Below, in pieces: positions 55,793 through 64,000 of a stretch of DNA of 64,000 bases. The stretch's first letter is position 1; the number at the start of each line of letters is the position of its first letter. Below the pieces are notes generated by a model. That model was not told the DNA's origin. It searched no databases and saw only the letters and a list, made by a program, of their open reading frames with translations. The stretch comes from Pseudomonas vanderleydeniana. Its GTDB lineage: Bacteria > Pseudomonadota > Gammaproteobacteria > Pseudomonadales > Pseudomonadaceae. The stretch covers positions 4,266,001 through 4,330,000 of the forward strand of contig NZ_CP077093.1 of assembly GCF_014268755.2 (NCBI RefSeq), written 5' to 3'. A program made the position numbers and the translations under genes.

Positions 55793-56932
55793 GTGCTTGC
55801 GATTGGCTTGCTGCTGTCACAATGCGTGGTCGTGGCCAATCTGCTGATCCTCGGCTCTGTCATTGACGACCTCGCTCAGGACATGCACCTGTCGGCCATG
55901 ATGCTTGCGAGTGTGCTAAGCACGTTTCCAGCGTCGGCAATAATAGGCAACCTGGCGTTGTTGCAGTTCGCCCGGGCCCTGCATCCTGGCAGGGCTTTCC
56001 TGACTGGCCACCTGCTGGTGATGCTCGGCACCCTCTGGCTTGCAAACGCAGAATCGCTCCCCTCCTTGCTGGCGTCGCGCATACTGGTCGGTTTGGCGAT
56101 GCCGTTGATCGGCTCAAACCTCTACCCACTGATGTGTTCCTTCAGACAGCCCTTTCGGGAGAAAATCGCAGGGTTGGTGGCCAGCACCGGGTCGCTGACC
56201 ACATTGTCGGTCGTACCACTGTCCTTGATGCTGAGCGAACAGTTCGGATGGCGCACTGCAATATGGGTACAGGGACTGCTCTGCACCCTGGCGCTCTTGC
56301 TGGTATTGCTGTCGGTCCGGCGGATAGGCGCCCTCGCACCGTCTCAGCCAGGCCCCGGGGTGAAACCGGACCAGACATTCACAACCATGAACCTATGGCG
56401 TATCGGGCAATTTCTCGCCCTGTCGCTGGCATTCCTCTCACTCAGTATCGGTCTGCCAAACATTCTGTCGGGCACTGTCGGGACAGGGATGGCTTCAGCA
56501 GTTCTCTTCTCTGGCGGTTTGGCAGCGTTGGGCGGCGGCCTTTGCCTGAGCGCCTTCGAAAAAACACGGCGCCTCTCACCGGGCTTCCTACATATGGCTT
56601 GCCTGGCCAGCGTCCTCATTCTGTGCCTGGAAAGCAGCACGTTCAGTCTCCTGACTGTCGGGTGGATGGGATACTGTGCATTCCGGCAGATCCTGTCGAC
56701 TCAGCTCTTGCTACAGGCCACCGAACAGTGCCCTCCCCCAAGTCGCAGCCAACTCAATGCCGCATTCAACCTGGCGTTCCAACTTGCCTCGGCGGTCGCC
56801 GGCAGTGCTGCACCTTTTCTGATGTACTCAAGCAACCCGCTTCGATCCATCGTGTTTTTCGCTGGCAGCGCGCTGGCACTGGCGTTTGTGATGGACAGAT
56901 ATCGCAGCGCCAGATACGACCCGGGCAAGTAA
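55793..56932 (+). CDS. MFS exporter of the sulfation cluster
   Basis: A 379-residue protein with 11-12 hydrophobic helices of the DHA1 type: GSVIDDLAQDMHLSAMMLASVL, then SRILVGLAMPLIG. It starts with a GTG 3 bases after the APS kinase stop, with AGGAGAGG at a workable distance. As the last gene of the seven-gene operon it probably exports the product. No outer-membrane partner is visible. Confidence 0.82.
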   Translation: MLAIGLLLSQCVVVANLLILGSVIDDLAQDMHLSAMMLASVLSTFPASAIIGNLALLQFARALHPGRAFLTGHLLVMLGTLWLANAESLPSLLASRILVGLAMPLIGSNLYPLMCSFRQPFREKIAGLVASTGSLTTLSVVPLSLMLSEQFGWRTAIWVQGLLCTLALLLVLLSVRRIGALAPSQPGPGVKPDQTFTTMNLWRIGQFLALSLAFLSLSIGLPNILSGTVGTGMASAVLFSGGLAALGGGLCLSAFEKTRRLSPGFLHMACLASVLILCLESSTFSLLTVGWMGYCAFRQILSTQLLLQATEQCPPPSRSQLNAAFNLAFQLASAVAGSAAPFLMYSSNPLRSIVFFAGSALALAFVMDRYRSARYDPGK

Positions 56933-57058
56933 CGCTGCATGTGGCCATGCGAACGTCCTGGAATGAAAAACAGATGCGGAAGCAAGCCATGCGGGACACT
57001 GACATTTGCAACGACGTGATCTACCTTTGGGTCCTCCCCATACTCCCTCGGAAAACAC

Positions 57059-57255
57059 ATGCTGACAGGCTTCAACCACCTCACCCTGGCCACCGGCAAC
57101 TTGCCCATCAGCACCGCCTTCTATCAGGAGGTGCTCGGTTTCAAGCTGCTGGCACGCTGGGAAACCGGGGCCTACCTGAGCCTGGGCGATCTATGGCTCT
57201 GCCTTTCCAGTGACGATGTTCGCGCCCAAGACATGCAGAGGAACTACACCGATCA
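57059..57255 (+). pseudogene. 5' remnant of a fosA-type fosfomycin resistance gene
   Basis: The first about 60 residues ([22 protein letters not shown] and [16 protein letters not shown]) match the start of FosA glutathione transferase, including the first metal histidine (NHL). After about NYTDQ the homology stops and the frame runs antisense into nhaA. The rest, with the other metal ligands, is gone, so no active enzyme is made. The junction is at the nhaA stop codon, indicating a deletion or recombination that joined the two 3' regions. Confidence 0.78.
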
Positions 57256-58614
57256 GCTCGCTCTGGGGGCTCGAAAAACGAACGCCCCCAACCCCCAGAG
57301 CAACCCGAGCAGCGCTGCACACCCCGAAGCGCAGAGCACACCCAGCTTGGCAATGCCCAACAGGCTCTGATCGCTGTAGGCCAGACCGGCAATGAAAATC
57401 GACATCGTGAAACCGATACCGGCCAGCAGGCCGATCAGCATCACGCCACGCCACTCCACACCGTCCGGCAACTGGCACAGTCGCGTCTTGACCAACAACA
57501 GGCAAGACAGCACCACCCCCACCGGCTTGCCCAGGACCAGGGCGAGGAAAACGCCGGCCATGACCGCCTGGGTCGATCCGGAATCCAGCGACAGATGGCC
57601 AATCTCGACCCCGGCATTGGCCAGCGCAAACAGCGGCATGATGCCGTAGGCCACCCAGGGGTGCAGGGCAACCTGCACGCGCTTGACCGGCGCCAGCAGC
57701 TCACGGTGGGCCTGGCGAATCTGGCTGAGCGGCTGGTGCACCGCATCGTGGTTCGGGCGCTCGCTGACATGGACACTCAGCTCATTAATGGCCTTGCTGA
57801 GGATCGCCAGCGGGCGCTCGGTCGCCGGTCGCGAATAGACCGGCGTCATCAGGCCCAGCACAACCCCGGCCAGGGTAGGATGCACGCCCAGGATGGCGAA
57901 ACCCGCCCACAGAATGACCCCCGGGATCAGGTACAGCCAGGCATTGGCGATCCCCATCCGCTGGAACAGCAGCACGGCCAGGATACCCGCCACCGCCACC
58001 ACGGCACCCAGCGGATTCAGTGAACTGGTGTAGAACAAGGCGATGATCAGGACCGCCACGATGTCATCGATGATCGCCAGGGCCAGCAGGAACACCCGCA
58101 CCCCGGAAGGAATCGACTTGCCGAGAAGGGCCAGCACGCCAACGGCAAAGGCGATATCGGTCGCCGTCGGCACGGCCCAACCGGTGATGGACTCATGCCC
58201 GGCATTGAAGAACAGGTAGACCAGGGCCGGCACCGCCACCCCGCCCACTGCCGCCATGACCGGCAGTGTCGCCATGCGCAGGTTGGACAGGGAGCCATCC
58301 TTCATTTCAGAACGGATTTCCATGCCGACCACCAGAAAGAAGATCGTCATGAGCCCGTCATTGACCAGGTAGTGCAGTGACGCCCCGGCGGAAAAGTCGC
58401 CCCACGACAGGCTCAGGCGCGTTTGCCAGAAGGCTTCGTAACCGATGGAGGCCGGCAGATTGGCCCAGAGCAACGCGGCGATGGCGGCGATGACGAGTAC
58501 GATACCGCTGACGGCTTCGATATGACTGAAGCGCTCGATGGCGGCCAGCGCCTGGTGGGTGAGTTGCTGGGCGCGAGGAATCGTTTGGGAAGCGGGTGTG
58601 TTGGGTGCGGGCAT
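57253..58614 (-). CDS. nhaA: Na+/H+ antiporter NhaA
   Basis: A 453-residue inner-membrane antiporter that expels sodium in exchange for protons. The signature [21 protein letters not shown] and the paired aspartates of [11 protein letters not shown] (the D163/D164 pair of E. coli) are intact. A 60-residue insert around [19 protein letters not shown] is common in proteobacterial long-form NhaA. A GAGGA site precedes the start. Its 3' end overlaps the fosA remnant. Confidence 0.94.
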   Translation of the reverse strand: MPAPNTPASQTIPRAQQLTHQALAAIERFSHIEAVSGIVLVIAAIAALLWANLPASIGYEAFWQTRLSLSWGDFSAGASLHYLVNDGLMTIFFLVVGMEIRSEMKDGSLSNLRMATLPVMAAVGGVAVPALVYLFFNAGHESITGWAVPTATDIAFAVGVLALLGKSIPSGVRVFLLALAIIDDIVAVLIIALFYTSSLNPLGAVVAVAGILAVLLFQRMGIANAWLYLIPGVILWAGFAILGVHPTLAGVVLGLMTPVYSRPATERPLAILSKAINELSVHVSERPNHDAVHQPLSQIRQAHRELLAPVKRVQVALHPWVAYGIMPLFALANAGVEIGHLSLDSGSTQAVMAGVFLALVLGKPVGVVLSCLLLVKTRLCQLPDGVEWRGVMLIGLLAGIGFTMSIFIAGLAYSDQSLLGIAKLGVLCASGCAALLGLLWGLGAFVFRAPRAS

Positions 58615-58773
58615 GCGTCATCCTCACCAGCGGCCCGACCGGCGTAAGTCTTTAACCTGCGCCTTTCGGTTGAAAGCCACACCCCGCGTATATCCTAGGG
58701 TGAAAGCACATTGCCTGCAACCAGCCTGACGGTGACATGGGTTGATTGATCCACACTACTCAACCCCGGCGCC

Positions 58774-59415
58774 CTACCACCTCAGGACCCGTGGCCCGAT
58801 CCAGGCCCCCAGCGCCGTGGGGAGCAGCATGCCGGCCAGATACCACACGCACCAGAAGGTCACGTTCATTTCCGGACAGTGCAGACAGTAGGCCAGCGTG
58901 GCAGTGGCGCCCGCCAGCAAACCACCGGCAGCCCCTGCGGCGCGCAAGCGGGTGGGATTCATGCTGCGTAGCACCCACACGTTGGCGACCAGGGCCGGCA
59001 CCGACAGCAGCGCGATGTTCAGCGCGCAGGTTTTCCAGGTGGTGCCGAACAACAGGCCCGGGCGATCAACGCTCGATGCCCCCAACCACTCGACAGCGCC
59101 CCCCAGCCACACCAGTGCCACCGGGATGAGCAGTGCTCCGGCGGCCGGCCCGGCCTTCACACCTGGACGGGCGAGACGGTGGACCAACACCAGCGCCACG
59201 CCCAGCAGGACGCTGGGCAAGGACACCTTGGCCCAGAACAGTGGCGTGCGTGCGACCTCGGCCAGATCCGGACGAACGCCGTACAGGCTGGCCATCAACA
59301 ACACCGCACCCAGGGCACCAGCGGCCAGCGCCATCCCCAGGCGTCGTGCCAACGCATGGGGCGGCACCCGGGGATTACCGGTGGCCAGCAGCCCGATCAG
59401 CTCGTCAGTGTTCAT
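58774..59415 (-). CDS. nrsF: NrsF-type membrane anti-sigma factor (DUF1109)
   Basis: A 213-residue membrane protein with six predicted helices. Conserved cysteines occur in CALNIALL and YCLHCPEMN, and the WKTC motif is present. This is the DUF1109 (NrsF) family, which holds the ECF sigma factor SigF inactive and senses metal through cysteines. It overlaps the sigma factor gene by 11 bases. The ATG at 59415 is used, the upstream GTG frame being unsupported. Confidence 0.85.
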   Translation of the reverse strand: MNTDELIGLLATGNPRVPPHALARRLGMALAAGALGAVLLMASLYGVRPDLAEVARTPLFWAKVSLPSVLLGVALVLVHRLARPGVKAGPAAGALLIPVALVWLGGAVEWLGASSVDRPGLLFGTTWKTCALNIALLSVPALVANVWVLRSMNPTRLRAAGAAGGLLAGATATLAYCLHCPEMNVTFWCVWYLAGMLLPTALGAWIGPRVLRW

Positions 59416-59989
59416 CGTTACGCTCACCTCGAATCAGTTTCGCCAGGCTCTTCAGCCCGCGGTGAATGTTCACCTTCACCGCGGAAATGGATTGCCCGAC
59501 CTTCTGCGCCGTTTCGTCGACCGACAGCCCTTCGAGCTTGACGTACTCGATGGGCAGGCGCTGCCGGTCAGGCAACTGGCTCAGCAGGCGCCCCAGGTCC
59601 CGGCTTGCCTCGGTGGCCTGGTCATCGGTCTCGGCGAACCACTCGGCCTGGTCATCCAATGGCAACTGCCGGGCCTGCAGGCGCCTTGCCGTGCGCAGGT
59701 AATCAGCCAACTTGTAGCGCCCGATGGCCTGCACCCAGGCGGTGACGGGCTGCCCCGGCAGGTAGCTGTCCCGGGCATTGTGCACCGCCAGCAGGACCTC
59801 CTGCACCACATCCTCGACCTCTGCCGGGCGGCCGATCAGGCGCCGGCCCAGAAACGCGCGCAAATGGCCCGCCAATGCCGTGAGAAACGCCCGGTAGCTG
59901 CCGGCATCACCGGCCAGCCCGGCGAGCAGCAAGGCCTTGAGCTGCTGCTCACGCTCGGCAAGGCGTTCCTGGTTGTTAGTTCGTTGCAT
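59405..59989 (-). CDS. sigF: ECF sigma factor, SigF-type
   Basis: A 194-residue ECF sigma factor: region 2 (HLRAFLGRRLIGRPAEVEDVVQEVLLAVH), then region 4 with LSQLPDRQRLPIEYVKLEG and a helix-turn-helix (SVDETAQKVGQSISAVKVNIHRGLKSL). In Caulobacter SigF works with NrsF and controls bufferin genes in response to metal. Here it is divergent from bufA. An extra copy of the same promoter motif overlaps its first codons, so the true start may be downstream. Confidence 0.88.
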   Translation of the reverse strand: MQRTNNQERLAEREQQLKALLLAGLAGDAGSYRAFLTALAGHLRAFLGRRLIGRPAEVEDVVQEVLLAVHNARDSYLPGQPVTAWVQAIGRYKLADYLRTARRLQARQLPLDDQAEWFAETDDQATEASRDLGRLLSQLPDRQRLPIEYVKLEGLSVDETAQKVGQSISAVKVNIHRGLKSLAKLIRGERNDEH

Positions 59990-60005
59990 ACGGGGCCCTG
60001 GTTAC
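59980..60005 (-). promoter_or_regulatory. SigF-type promoter motif, sigF side
   Basis: On the minus strand GTAACC (60005-60000) is followed after exactly 16 bases by CGAA (59983-59980), the motif recalled for Caulobacter SigF promoters. The -10 half falls just inside the annotated sigF coding start (ATG at 59989), suggesting autoregulation and a later translation start, or a leader transcript. Confidence 0.6.
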
Positions 60006-60118
60006 AACCCGCCGCTGAAAAATGTGCGGGCCGGTGCAAGCGCGAAATCCTACCCAAGCACCCGGCAGCCCCACAAGGACGATGAAAATCCGCCCTGCGA
60101 AAAAAATTCGATACCGCT

Positions 60119-60144
60119 GTAACCGAACGACAGCGAGCGACGAA
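60119..60144 (+). promoter_or_regulatory. SigF-type promoter motif of the bufferin operon
   Basis: GTAACC (60119-60124), 16 bases, then CGAA (60141-60144). This is the exact motif and spacing found in the opposite orientation at 59980-60005. A start of transcription about 8 bases later would leave a leader of about 55 bases before bufA. Confidence 0.72.
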
Positions 60145-60206
60145 TTAGCTACTGACCACTGCAAACAGTGGCCCATTCAATCTTGAACATCATTGGAGTC
60201 TACCTC

Positions 60207-60500
60207 ATGAAAGCTATTGCCCTCAGCGCCGCCGCCCTCGCCCTGGCCGCCCTCGCCGGTACCGCCATGGCCGATACCACCAGCCAAGGCGCCGCAATGA
60301 GCAAGAACCCGGCCATGGAAAAATGCTACGGCGTGGCCAAGGCCGGCGAGAACGACTGCAAGGCCGGTGCCGGCACCACCTGCGCAGGCACCGCGAAAAA
60401 GGACTACCAGGGCAACGCCTTCAAGGAAGTACCGGCCGGCACTTGCAACGGCATCATGACGCCCAACGGCGCCGGCTCGCTGACCCCGAAAAACGTCTGA
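60207..60500 (+). CDS. bufA: BufA1-type bufferin precursor (DUF2282)
   Basis: A 97-residue exported precursor. The signal peptide covers about residues 1-22 ([13 protein letters not shown]). The mature part carries four cysteines (40, 51, 59, 80) in [20 protein letters not shown] and AGTCNG. Bufferins are RiPPs in which cysteines become thiooxazole-type copper-binding rings. GGAG lies 8 bases before the ATG at 60207. One base separates it from bufB. Confidence 0.9.
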   Translation: MKAIALSAAALALAALAGTAMADTTSQGAAMSKNPAMEKCYGVAKAGENDCKAGAGTTCAGTAKKDYQGNAFKEVPAGTCNGIMTPNGAGSLTPKNV

Positions 60501-60501
60501 G

Positions 60502-61326
60502 ATGAACAGCACCGCCTCACTGGGCGCCGGGCTGGGGCTCAAGCCCCAGCACTTCACCGAGGCACTCGACGCCACAGCCCCCGGGTTGTGGTTCGAGGTG
60601 CACCCGGAGAACTACCTGCTGGGTGGCCCCCGCCGCGCCTGGCTCGAACGCATCGGTCAGCGTCATCCGCTGGCCCTGCACGGGGTATCGCTGTCACTGG
60701 CTGGCGATGCCCCGCCAGACCCACAACACCTGGCCCGCCTGCGCCACCTGGCCGATGCCGTGGCGCCCGTGCTGGTCTCCGAACACCTGGCCTGGGCCAC
60801 CTGGCGCGGCCACTATTATCCTGACCTGCTGCCGTGCCCGCGCAGCCATGCGGCACTGGCTCGTATCGCCGACAACGTGGCCCGTACGCAAGACGCCCTG
60901 GGTCGGCGCATCGCCGTGGAAAACCCCAGTCACTACCTGCACCTGGAAGGCCATGAACTGGACGAGCCGGACTTCCTGGGAGAGCTGGCCCATCGCAGCG
61001 GTTGCGGCTTGCTGCTGGACCTGAACAACGTTTACGTCAGCGCCCATAACCTGGGCCTGCGGGCCCACGACTACCTCAAGGACTTCCCCCTGGACCAGGT
61101 GATGGAAGTGCACCTGGCCGGGCATCGCGCCGACGGCGCCAGCCACCTGCTGATCGATAGCCATGACACGCCGGTCAGCGAATCGGTCTGGGCACTCTAC
61201 CAGGCCCTGCTGGCACGCACCGGCCCCCTGCCCACCCTGATCGAACGCGATGACGCACTGCCGGACTTCGGCACCTTGATGACCGAGCGTGCGCACGCGC
61301 AGGCGCTGCTGGAGAACGCGCCATGA
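60502..61326 (+). CDS. bufB: MNIO (DUF692) bufferin-modifying enzyme BufB
   Basis: A 274-residue multinuclear non-heme iron oxidase. Family landmarks are [74 protein letters not shown] and LIERDDALP. These supply the His/Asp/Glu/Asn iron ligands. It would modify the cysteines of the preceding peptide with help from BufC. It overlaps bufC by 4 bases. Confidence 0.93.
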   Translation: MNSTASLGAGLGLKPQHFTEALDATAPGLWFEVHPENYLLGGPRRAWLERIGQRHPLALHGVSLSLAGDAPPDPQHLARLRHLADAVAPVLVSEHLAWATWRGHYYPDLLPCPRSHAALARIADNVARTQDALGRRIAVENPSHYLHLEGHELDEPDFLGELAHRSGCGLLLDLNNVYVSAHNLGLRAHDYLKDFPLDQVMEVHLAGHRADGASHLLIDSHDTPVSESVWALYQALLARTGPLPTLIERDDALPDFGTLMTERAHAQALLENAP

Positions 61327-62075
61327 ATGACCTGGCCCGCTTTCAGGACGACTTCATCGCAGCCCTCTACCAACGCCCGGCTCCGGCACTGGCGGCACTC
61401 ACCGCACAACCTGGCTTTGCGGTGTACCGCAACACCGTACGCACCGCGTGCATCGACGCGCTGTGCGACAACTTCCCCAGCGTACTCACCCTGGTGGGTG
61501 AGTCCTGGATGCGTGGCGCGGCCGATACCTACACCCAGACCCAGCCACCGACCGATGCCCGGCTGGCGCTCTATGGTCATGGTTTCCCCGACTTCCTGGC
61601 CGAGCACCCGGGCGTCCAGGCCCTGCCCTATCTGCCAGGCGTGGCGCAGCTGGACCGCCTGTGGCTGGAAGCCTTTTGCTCGACCGTGGAACCCGCTCTG
61701 GCACCGGCGGCGCTGGCTTGTATCGCACCGGAGGCGCTCGGCGCACAGGTGCTGCGACCACGGGCCAGCGTGCGCTGGCAGTGGTGCGCCGAGCACCCGG
61801 TCCATGCCTTGTGGTGTTGCAGTCGTTTCGAGGGCATCGCCCGGCAACCGGACGCTTGGCGCGGCGAGGGCACCTTGCTGGTGGGCGAGCTGGAAGGGGT
61901 CACCCATGCCCCCCTGAGTGTCGGCGCAGTGGCTTTTCTCGATGCCTGCGCCAACGGGCTGTCACTGGATGCCGCCAGCGCCCTGGCCCAGCAGCGCGAG
62001 CCGGACCTCGATTTCACCACGCTGTTCGGCACGTTGATGGCCGCACAGGTATTCACGCCCCTCCCCTGCGAATGA
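61323..62075 (+). CDS. bufC: BufC/HvfC partner protein (DUF2063)
   Basis: A 250-residue protein of the DUF2063 family: the N-terminal segment [13 protein letters not shown], then [17 protein letters not shown] and [13 protein letters not shown]. It binds the precursor and delivers it to the MNIO enzyme. The gene order bufA-bufB-bufC is standard. Confidence 0.93.
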   Translation: MNDLARFQDDFIAALYQRPAPALAALTAQPGFAVYRNTVRTACIDALCDNFPSVLTLVGESWMRGAADTYTQTQPPTDARLALYGHGFPDFLAEHPGVQALPYLPGVAQLDRLWLEAFCSTVEPALAPAALACIAPEALGAQVLRPRASVRWQWCAEHPVHALWCCSRFEGIARQPDAWRGEGTLLVGELEGVTHAPLSVGAVAFLDACANGLSLDAASALAQQREPDLDFTTLFGTLMAAQVFTPLPCE

Positions 62076-62086
62076 AGGTACTCTCC

Positions 62087-62530
62087 ATGAACGCTTCCAT
62101 GCTGACTCGCCTGCTGAGTGACAATCTGCTGTTACTGCTGGCCCGCTTGGGCATCGCTTCGGTGTTCTGGCTCTCCGGACGCACCAAGGTCGAGGGCCTG
62201 CTGACGATCAAGGCCAGCACCTATTCGCTGTTTCGCGATGAATATGCCCTGCCCCTGATTCCTCCAGAGTGGGCGGCCCACCTGGCGGCCTATGCCGAAC
62301 ACCTGTTCCCGCTGTTGCTGGTCATGGGTCTGGCCACCCGCTTTTCGGCCCTGGCCCTGCTGGGCATGACCCTGGTCATCGAAGTGTTCGTCTACCCCGA
62401 TGCCTGGCCGACTCACCTGACCTGGGCGGCCCTGCTGTTGCTGCTGGCCGGCCGCGGTGCCGGCCGTTGGTCGCTGGACAATGCAATACGCCGGGCGGCC
62501 GGACAATCGTCTTTCCCGCTCGGGTCGTAG
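62087..62530 (+). CDS. DoxX family membrane protein
   Basis: A 147-residue four-helix DoxX protein ([23 protein letters not shown], then [22 protein letters not shown]). DoxX genes often close bufferin operons, where they may supply quinone-linked redox or copper-related functions (family knowledge). The ATG at 62087 has AAGG 8 bases upstream; an ATG at 62072 overlaps the bufC stop and is possible. Confidence 0.85.
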   Translation: MNASMLTRLLSDNLLLLLARLGIASVFWLSGRTKVEGLLTIKASTYSLFRDEYALPLIPPEWAAHLAAYAEHLFPLLLVMGLATRFSALALLGMTLVIEVFVYPDAWPTHLTWAALLLLLAGRGAGRWSLDNAIRRAAGQSSFPLGS

Positions 62531-62563
62531 AAGGTTGGGGGATGCCAGAGGTGACCCAGGTCG

Positions 62564-63232
62564 TTACTCGACATCCTGCACGGCACGCAGGTGCAGGTAG
62601 ACCGTGTTGCGCGAGACGCCCAGATCCTGGGCCACCCGAATGACGGCGCCCTTGAGCTTGAAGATGCCCTGTTCGTAAAGCAGGTTGATGACCGCCTTGT
62701 TGTAGCCGCTGGAGGAGACCGCCAGGGTTTCGGCAACCTTCTTGCGTGCGGCAACCAGTGCAACGACCACCGTCTCATTCACGTCAGTGCCAAAGTTCTC
62801 CGACAGCACTTCGGGGGCGCTGGCAGGCGCCTGGCTGAAACCGGCCAGGAGCTCGTGCAGGGGCGTGTTCAGGTGGAAGTTGATGCACAACAGCCCGATC
62901 GGCGTGCCCTGCTCCCCACGGATGACCAGGGTGGTGGACTTGAGCGGTTCGCCGTTGCGATTCGTGCAGAAGTAGTTCATCGCCGAACGGTCCGGCGAAT
63001 CGTTGATCTGGGCGAGCATGCGCAGCGCCAGGTCAGTGATCGGCGCACCGGCCTGGCGTCCGGTCAGGTGCCCGTTGATGATCTTGATCACCGAGGCATC
63101 CAGGTTGTCCAGGCTGTGCAGGACGAACTCGAAACCCGCGCCCAGATAGGCGGCCAGGCCGTCCAGCAGCGTCGCATGCGACTGCAGGATGGCCTGGTCG
63201 ACTGGCGAAAGCTTCACCATGGTCCGTGGCAT
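62564..63232 (-). CDS. YheO-like transcriptional regulator (PAS-type plus HTH_22)
   Basis: A 222-residue regulator with an N-terminal YheO-like PAS domain (GAGFEFVLHSLDN, then KSTTLVIRGEQGTPIGLLCINF) and a C-terminal helix-turn-helix (FKLKGAVIRVAQDLGVSRNTVYLHLR). Its start overlaps the ridA stop (TGATG), so the two are translationally coupled. A start at 63220 is possible. Its target is probably the ridA promoter palindrome. Confidence 0.83.
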   Translation of the reverse strand: MPRTMVKLSPVDQAILQSHATLLDGLAAYLGAGFEFVLHSLDNLDASVIKIINGHLTGRQAGAPITDLALRMLAQINDSPDRSAMNYFCTNRNGEPLKSTTLVIRGEQGTPIGLLCINFHLNTPLHELLAGFSQAPASAPEVLSENFGTDVNETVVVALVAARKKVAETLAVSSSGYNKAVINLLYEQGIFKLKGAVIRVAQDLGVSRNTVYLHLRAVQDVE

Positions 63233-63606
63233 CAGGCCGAAGCGGCGATCGCCTCGATCTCGACCAGCACGCCTTTTGGCAGGGCCTTGACCGCTACGCA
63301 GGAACGAGCTGGCTTGGACACGAAGAACTTCTCGTAGACCGCGTTGAAGGCGGCGAAGTCAGCCATGTCGTGCAGGAAGCAAGTGGTCTTGATCACCTGT
63401 TCGAAACCGACCCCACCTTCCTTCAGTACCGCTTCCAGGTTCTGGATGGCCTGCAGGGTCTGCTCCTGAATGCCGCCTTCCACCACTTCGCCAGTGGCAG
63501 GCACCAGCGGGATCTGGCCGGAAGTGAAAATCAGATTGCCGAAGGCCTTGGCCTGGGAGTACGGACCGATCGCAGCTGGGGCATTGGCGCTGGTGATGGT
63601 TTTCAT
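63232..63606 (-). CDS. RidA family imine/enamine deaminase
   Basis: A 124-residue RidA/YjgF protein with IGPYSQAKAFGNLIFTSGQIPL and the conserved arginine in PARSCVAVKALPKGVLVEIEAIA. It hydrolyses reactive 2-aminoacrylate-type enamines that PLP enzymes release. GGAG lies 7 bases before the ATG at 63606. It is first of a two-gene operon with a YheO-like regulator. Confidence 0.93.
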   Translation of the reverse strand: MKTITSANAPAAIGPYSQAKAFGNLIFTSGQIPLVPATGEVVEGGIQEQTLQAIQNLEAVLKEGGVGFEQVIKTTCFLHDMADFAAFNAVYEKFFVSKPARSCVAVKALPKGVLVEIEAIAASA

Positions 63607-63661
63607 GAGGGAGCTCCGATAGCAATGGGGGTTGCCCACAAGGGGGAAGCCGCGATGCTAA

Positions 63662-63679
63662 AATGAACATTTGTTCATT
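63662..63679. promoter_or_regulatory. palindrome upstream of ridA operon
   Basis: AATGAACA-TT-TGTTCATT, with 8-base perfect arms, lies 56 bases upstream of the ridA ATG. It overlaps the last codons and stop of the sirtuin gene, so it lies in the only room available for a ridA promoter. It is a strong operator candidate. Confidence 0.6.
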
Positions 63680-64000
63680 CGCAATACTTTTTTTCACCCC
63701 CACCCAACAGTCCCGGCAAAATCTCGGCCGCCCTGCCGACCAGACTGAATTCGTTGTCTCCCTCGACCGACTCCGGCTGCAGGTTGACGTGCACAACGGT
63801 GGCGCCCCGTGCCCTGGCCATCCTGGGGATTTGCGCCGCGGGCTGTACCAACCCCGAAGTGCCGATTGAAAGCAGCAGGTCGCAGTCTTCGGCAGCGGCC
63901 ATTGCCTCGCGCCAGGCCTGTGCCGGCAGCGACTCGCCAAACCAGACCACGCCGGGGCGGATCTTGCCGTTGCACCTGTGACAGCGCGGCGGCTCGAGGC
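63675..64000 (-). CDS. Sir2 family NAD-dependent protein deacylase (partial, N-terminus outside window)
   Basis: Only the C-terminal about 108 residues are inside the window. The C-H-R-C zinc cysteine pair in EPPRCHRCNG, then GKIRPGVVWFGESLP, LLLSIGTSGLVQPAAQIP and VVHVNLQPE are the usual sirtuin Rossmann landmarks. It should remove acyl groups from lysines using NAD. The stop lies under the ridA promoter palindrome. Confidence 0.88.
   Translation of the reverse strand, partial: LEPPRCHRCNGKIRPGVVWFGESLPAQAWREAMAAAEDCDLLLSIGTSGLVQPAAQIPRMARARGATVVHVNLQPESVEGDNEFSLVGRAAEILPGLLGGGEKKYCE

Noticed and set aside
57059..57370. Intact fosfomycin resistance gene
   Set aside because: FosA homology ends near 57251; the remaining codons are antisense nhaA, and the later metal ligands are missing.

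Overview
The window reads as chromosomal DNA of a fluorescent-type Pseudomonas. This rests on the high GC codon use, dense gene packing, a nirSMCFDLGHJE-type denitrification cluster, NorR/NnrS, MocR and MFS families, and a bufferin operon, all typical of that genus. There is no rRNA, tRNA, CRISPR array, insertion sequence or prophage that I can see. The species assignment is an inference.

Layout. 1-5163 (minus) is a biosynthetic-type operon: a thermostable-hemolysin-family protein, an AMP-dependent ligase, a clavaminate-synthase-like Fe/2-oxoglutarate oxygenase, a class III aminotransferase homologue that has lost its PLP lysine, and an intact class III aminotransferase cut by the window edge. 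A LysR regulator (5340-6260) is divergent. 6865-17091 is mixed: a hendecad coiled-coil membrane protein, a diguanylate cyclase, a MocR regulator facing a hotdog thioesterase, two alpha/beta hydrolases, and a second FabF facing an HxlR regulator. 14916-27217 is a nitric oxide/nitrite block: norR, a hemerythrin protein, nnrS with a small CopD-like membrane protein, the ten-gene nir operon, and a second CopD-like protein. Inverted NorR sites plus a sigma54 promoter stand in front of the hemerythrin gene. Three NorR sites plus a sigma54 promoter stand in front of nnrS. FNR/Dnr boxes stand in front of nirS and of the distal CopD-like gene.

27460-34603 is a complete ddpXABCDF-like operon (D-Ala-D-Ala dipeptidase plus dipeptide ABC transporter) headed by an RpiR regulator. 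34625-39847 holds small and hypothetical genes, two overlapping neighbours that are both broken by single-base frameshifts, and an MFS efflux pump. 39955-50616 is a catabolic island of IclR, CoA ligase, MDR oxidoreductase, enoyl-CoA hydratase, TonB receptor, MFS importer, DszC/SfnB-like flavin enzyme and a secreted M20 amidohydrolase; its substrate is unknown.

50762-56932 is the most novel-looking part. It is a tightly overlapping seven-gene operon: nucleotidyltransferase, lactate/malate-dehydrogenase-like protein, HPr-kinase-like P-loop protein, sulfotransferase, methyltransferase, stand-alone APS kinase and MFS exporter. It looks like a route to a sulfated, exported small molecule or peptide and matches no pathway I can name. 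A truncated fosA remnant is joined to the 3' end of nhaA. 58774-62530 is a copper-type bufferin locus (nrsF, sigF, bufA, bufB, bufC, doxX) with a matching SigF-type promoter motif on each strand. The window ends with a YheO-like regulator, ridA and the C-terminal part of a sirtuin.
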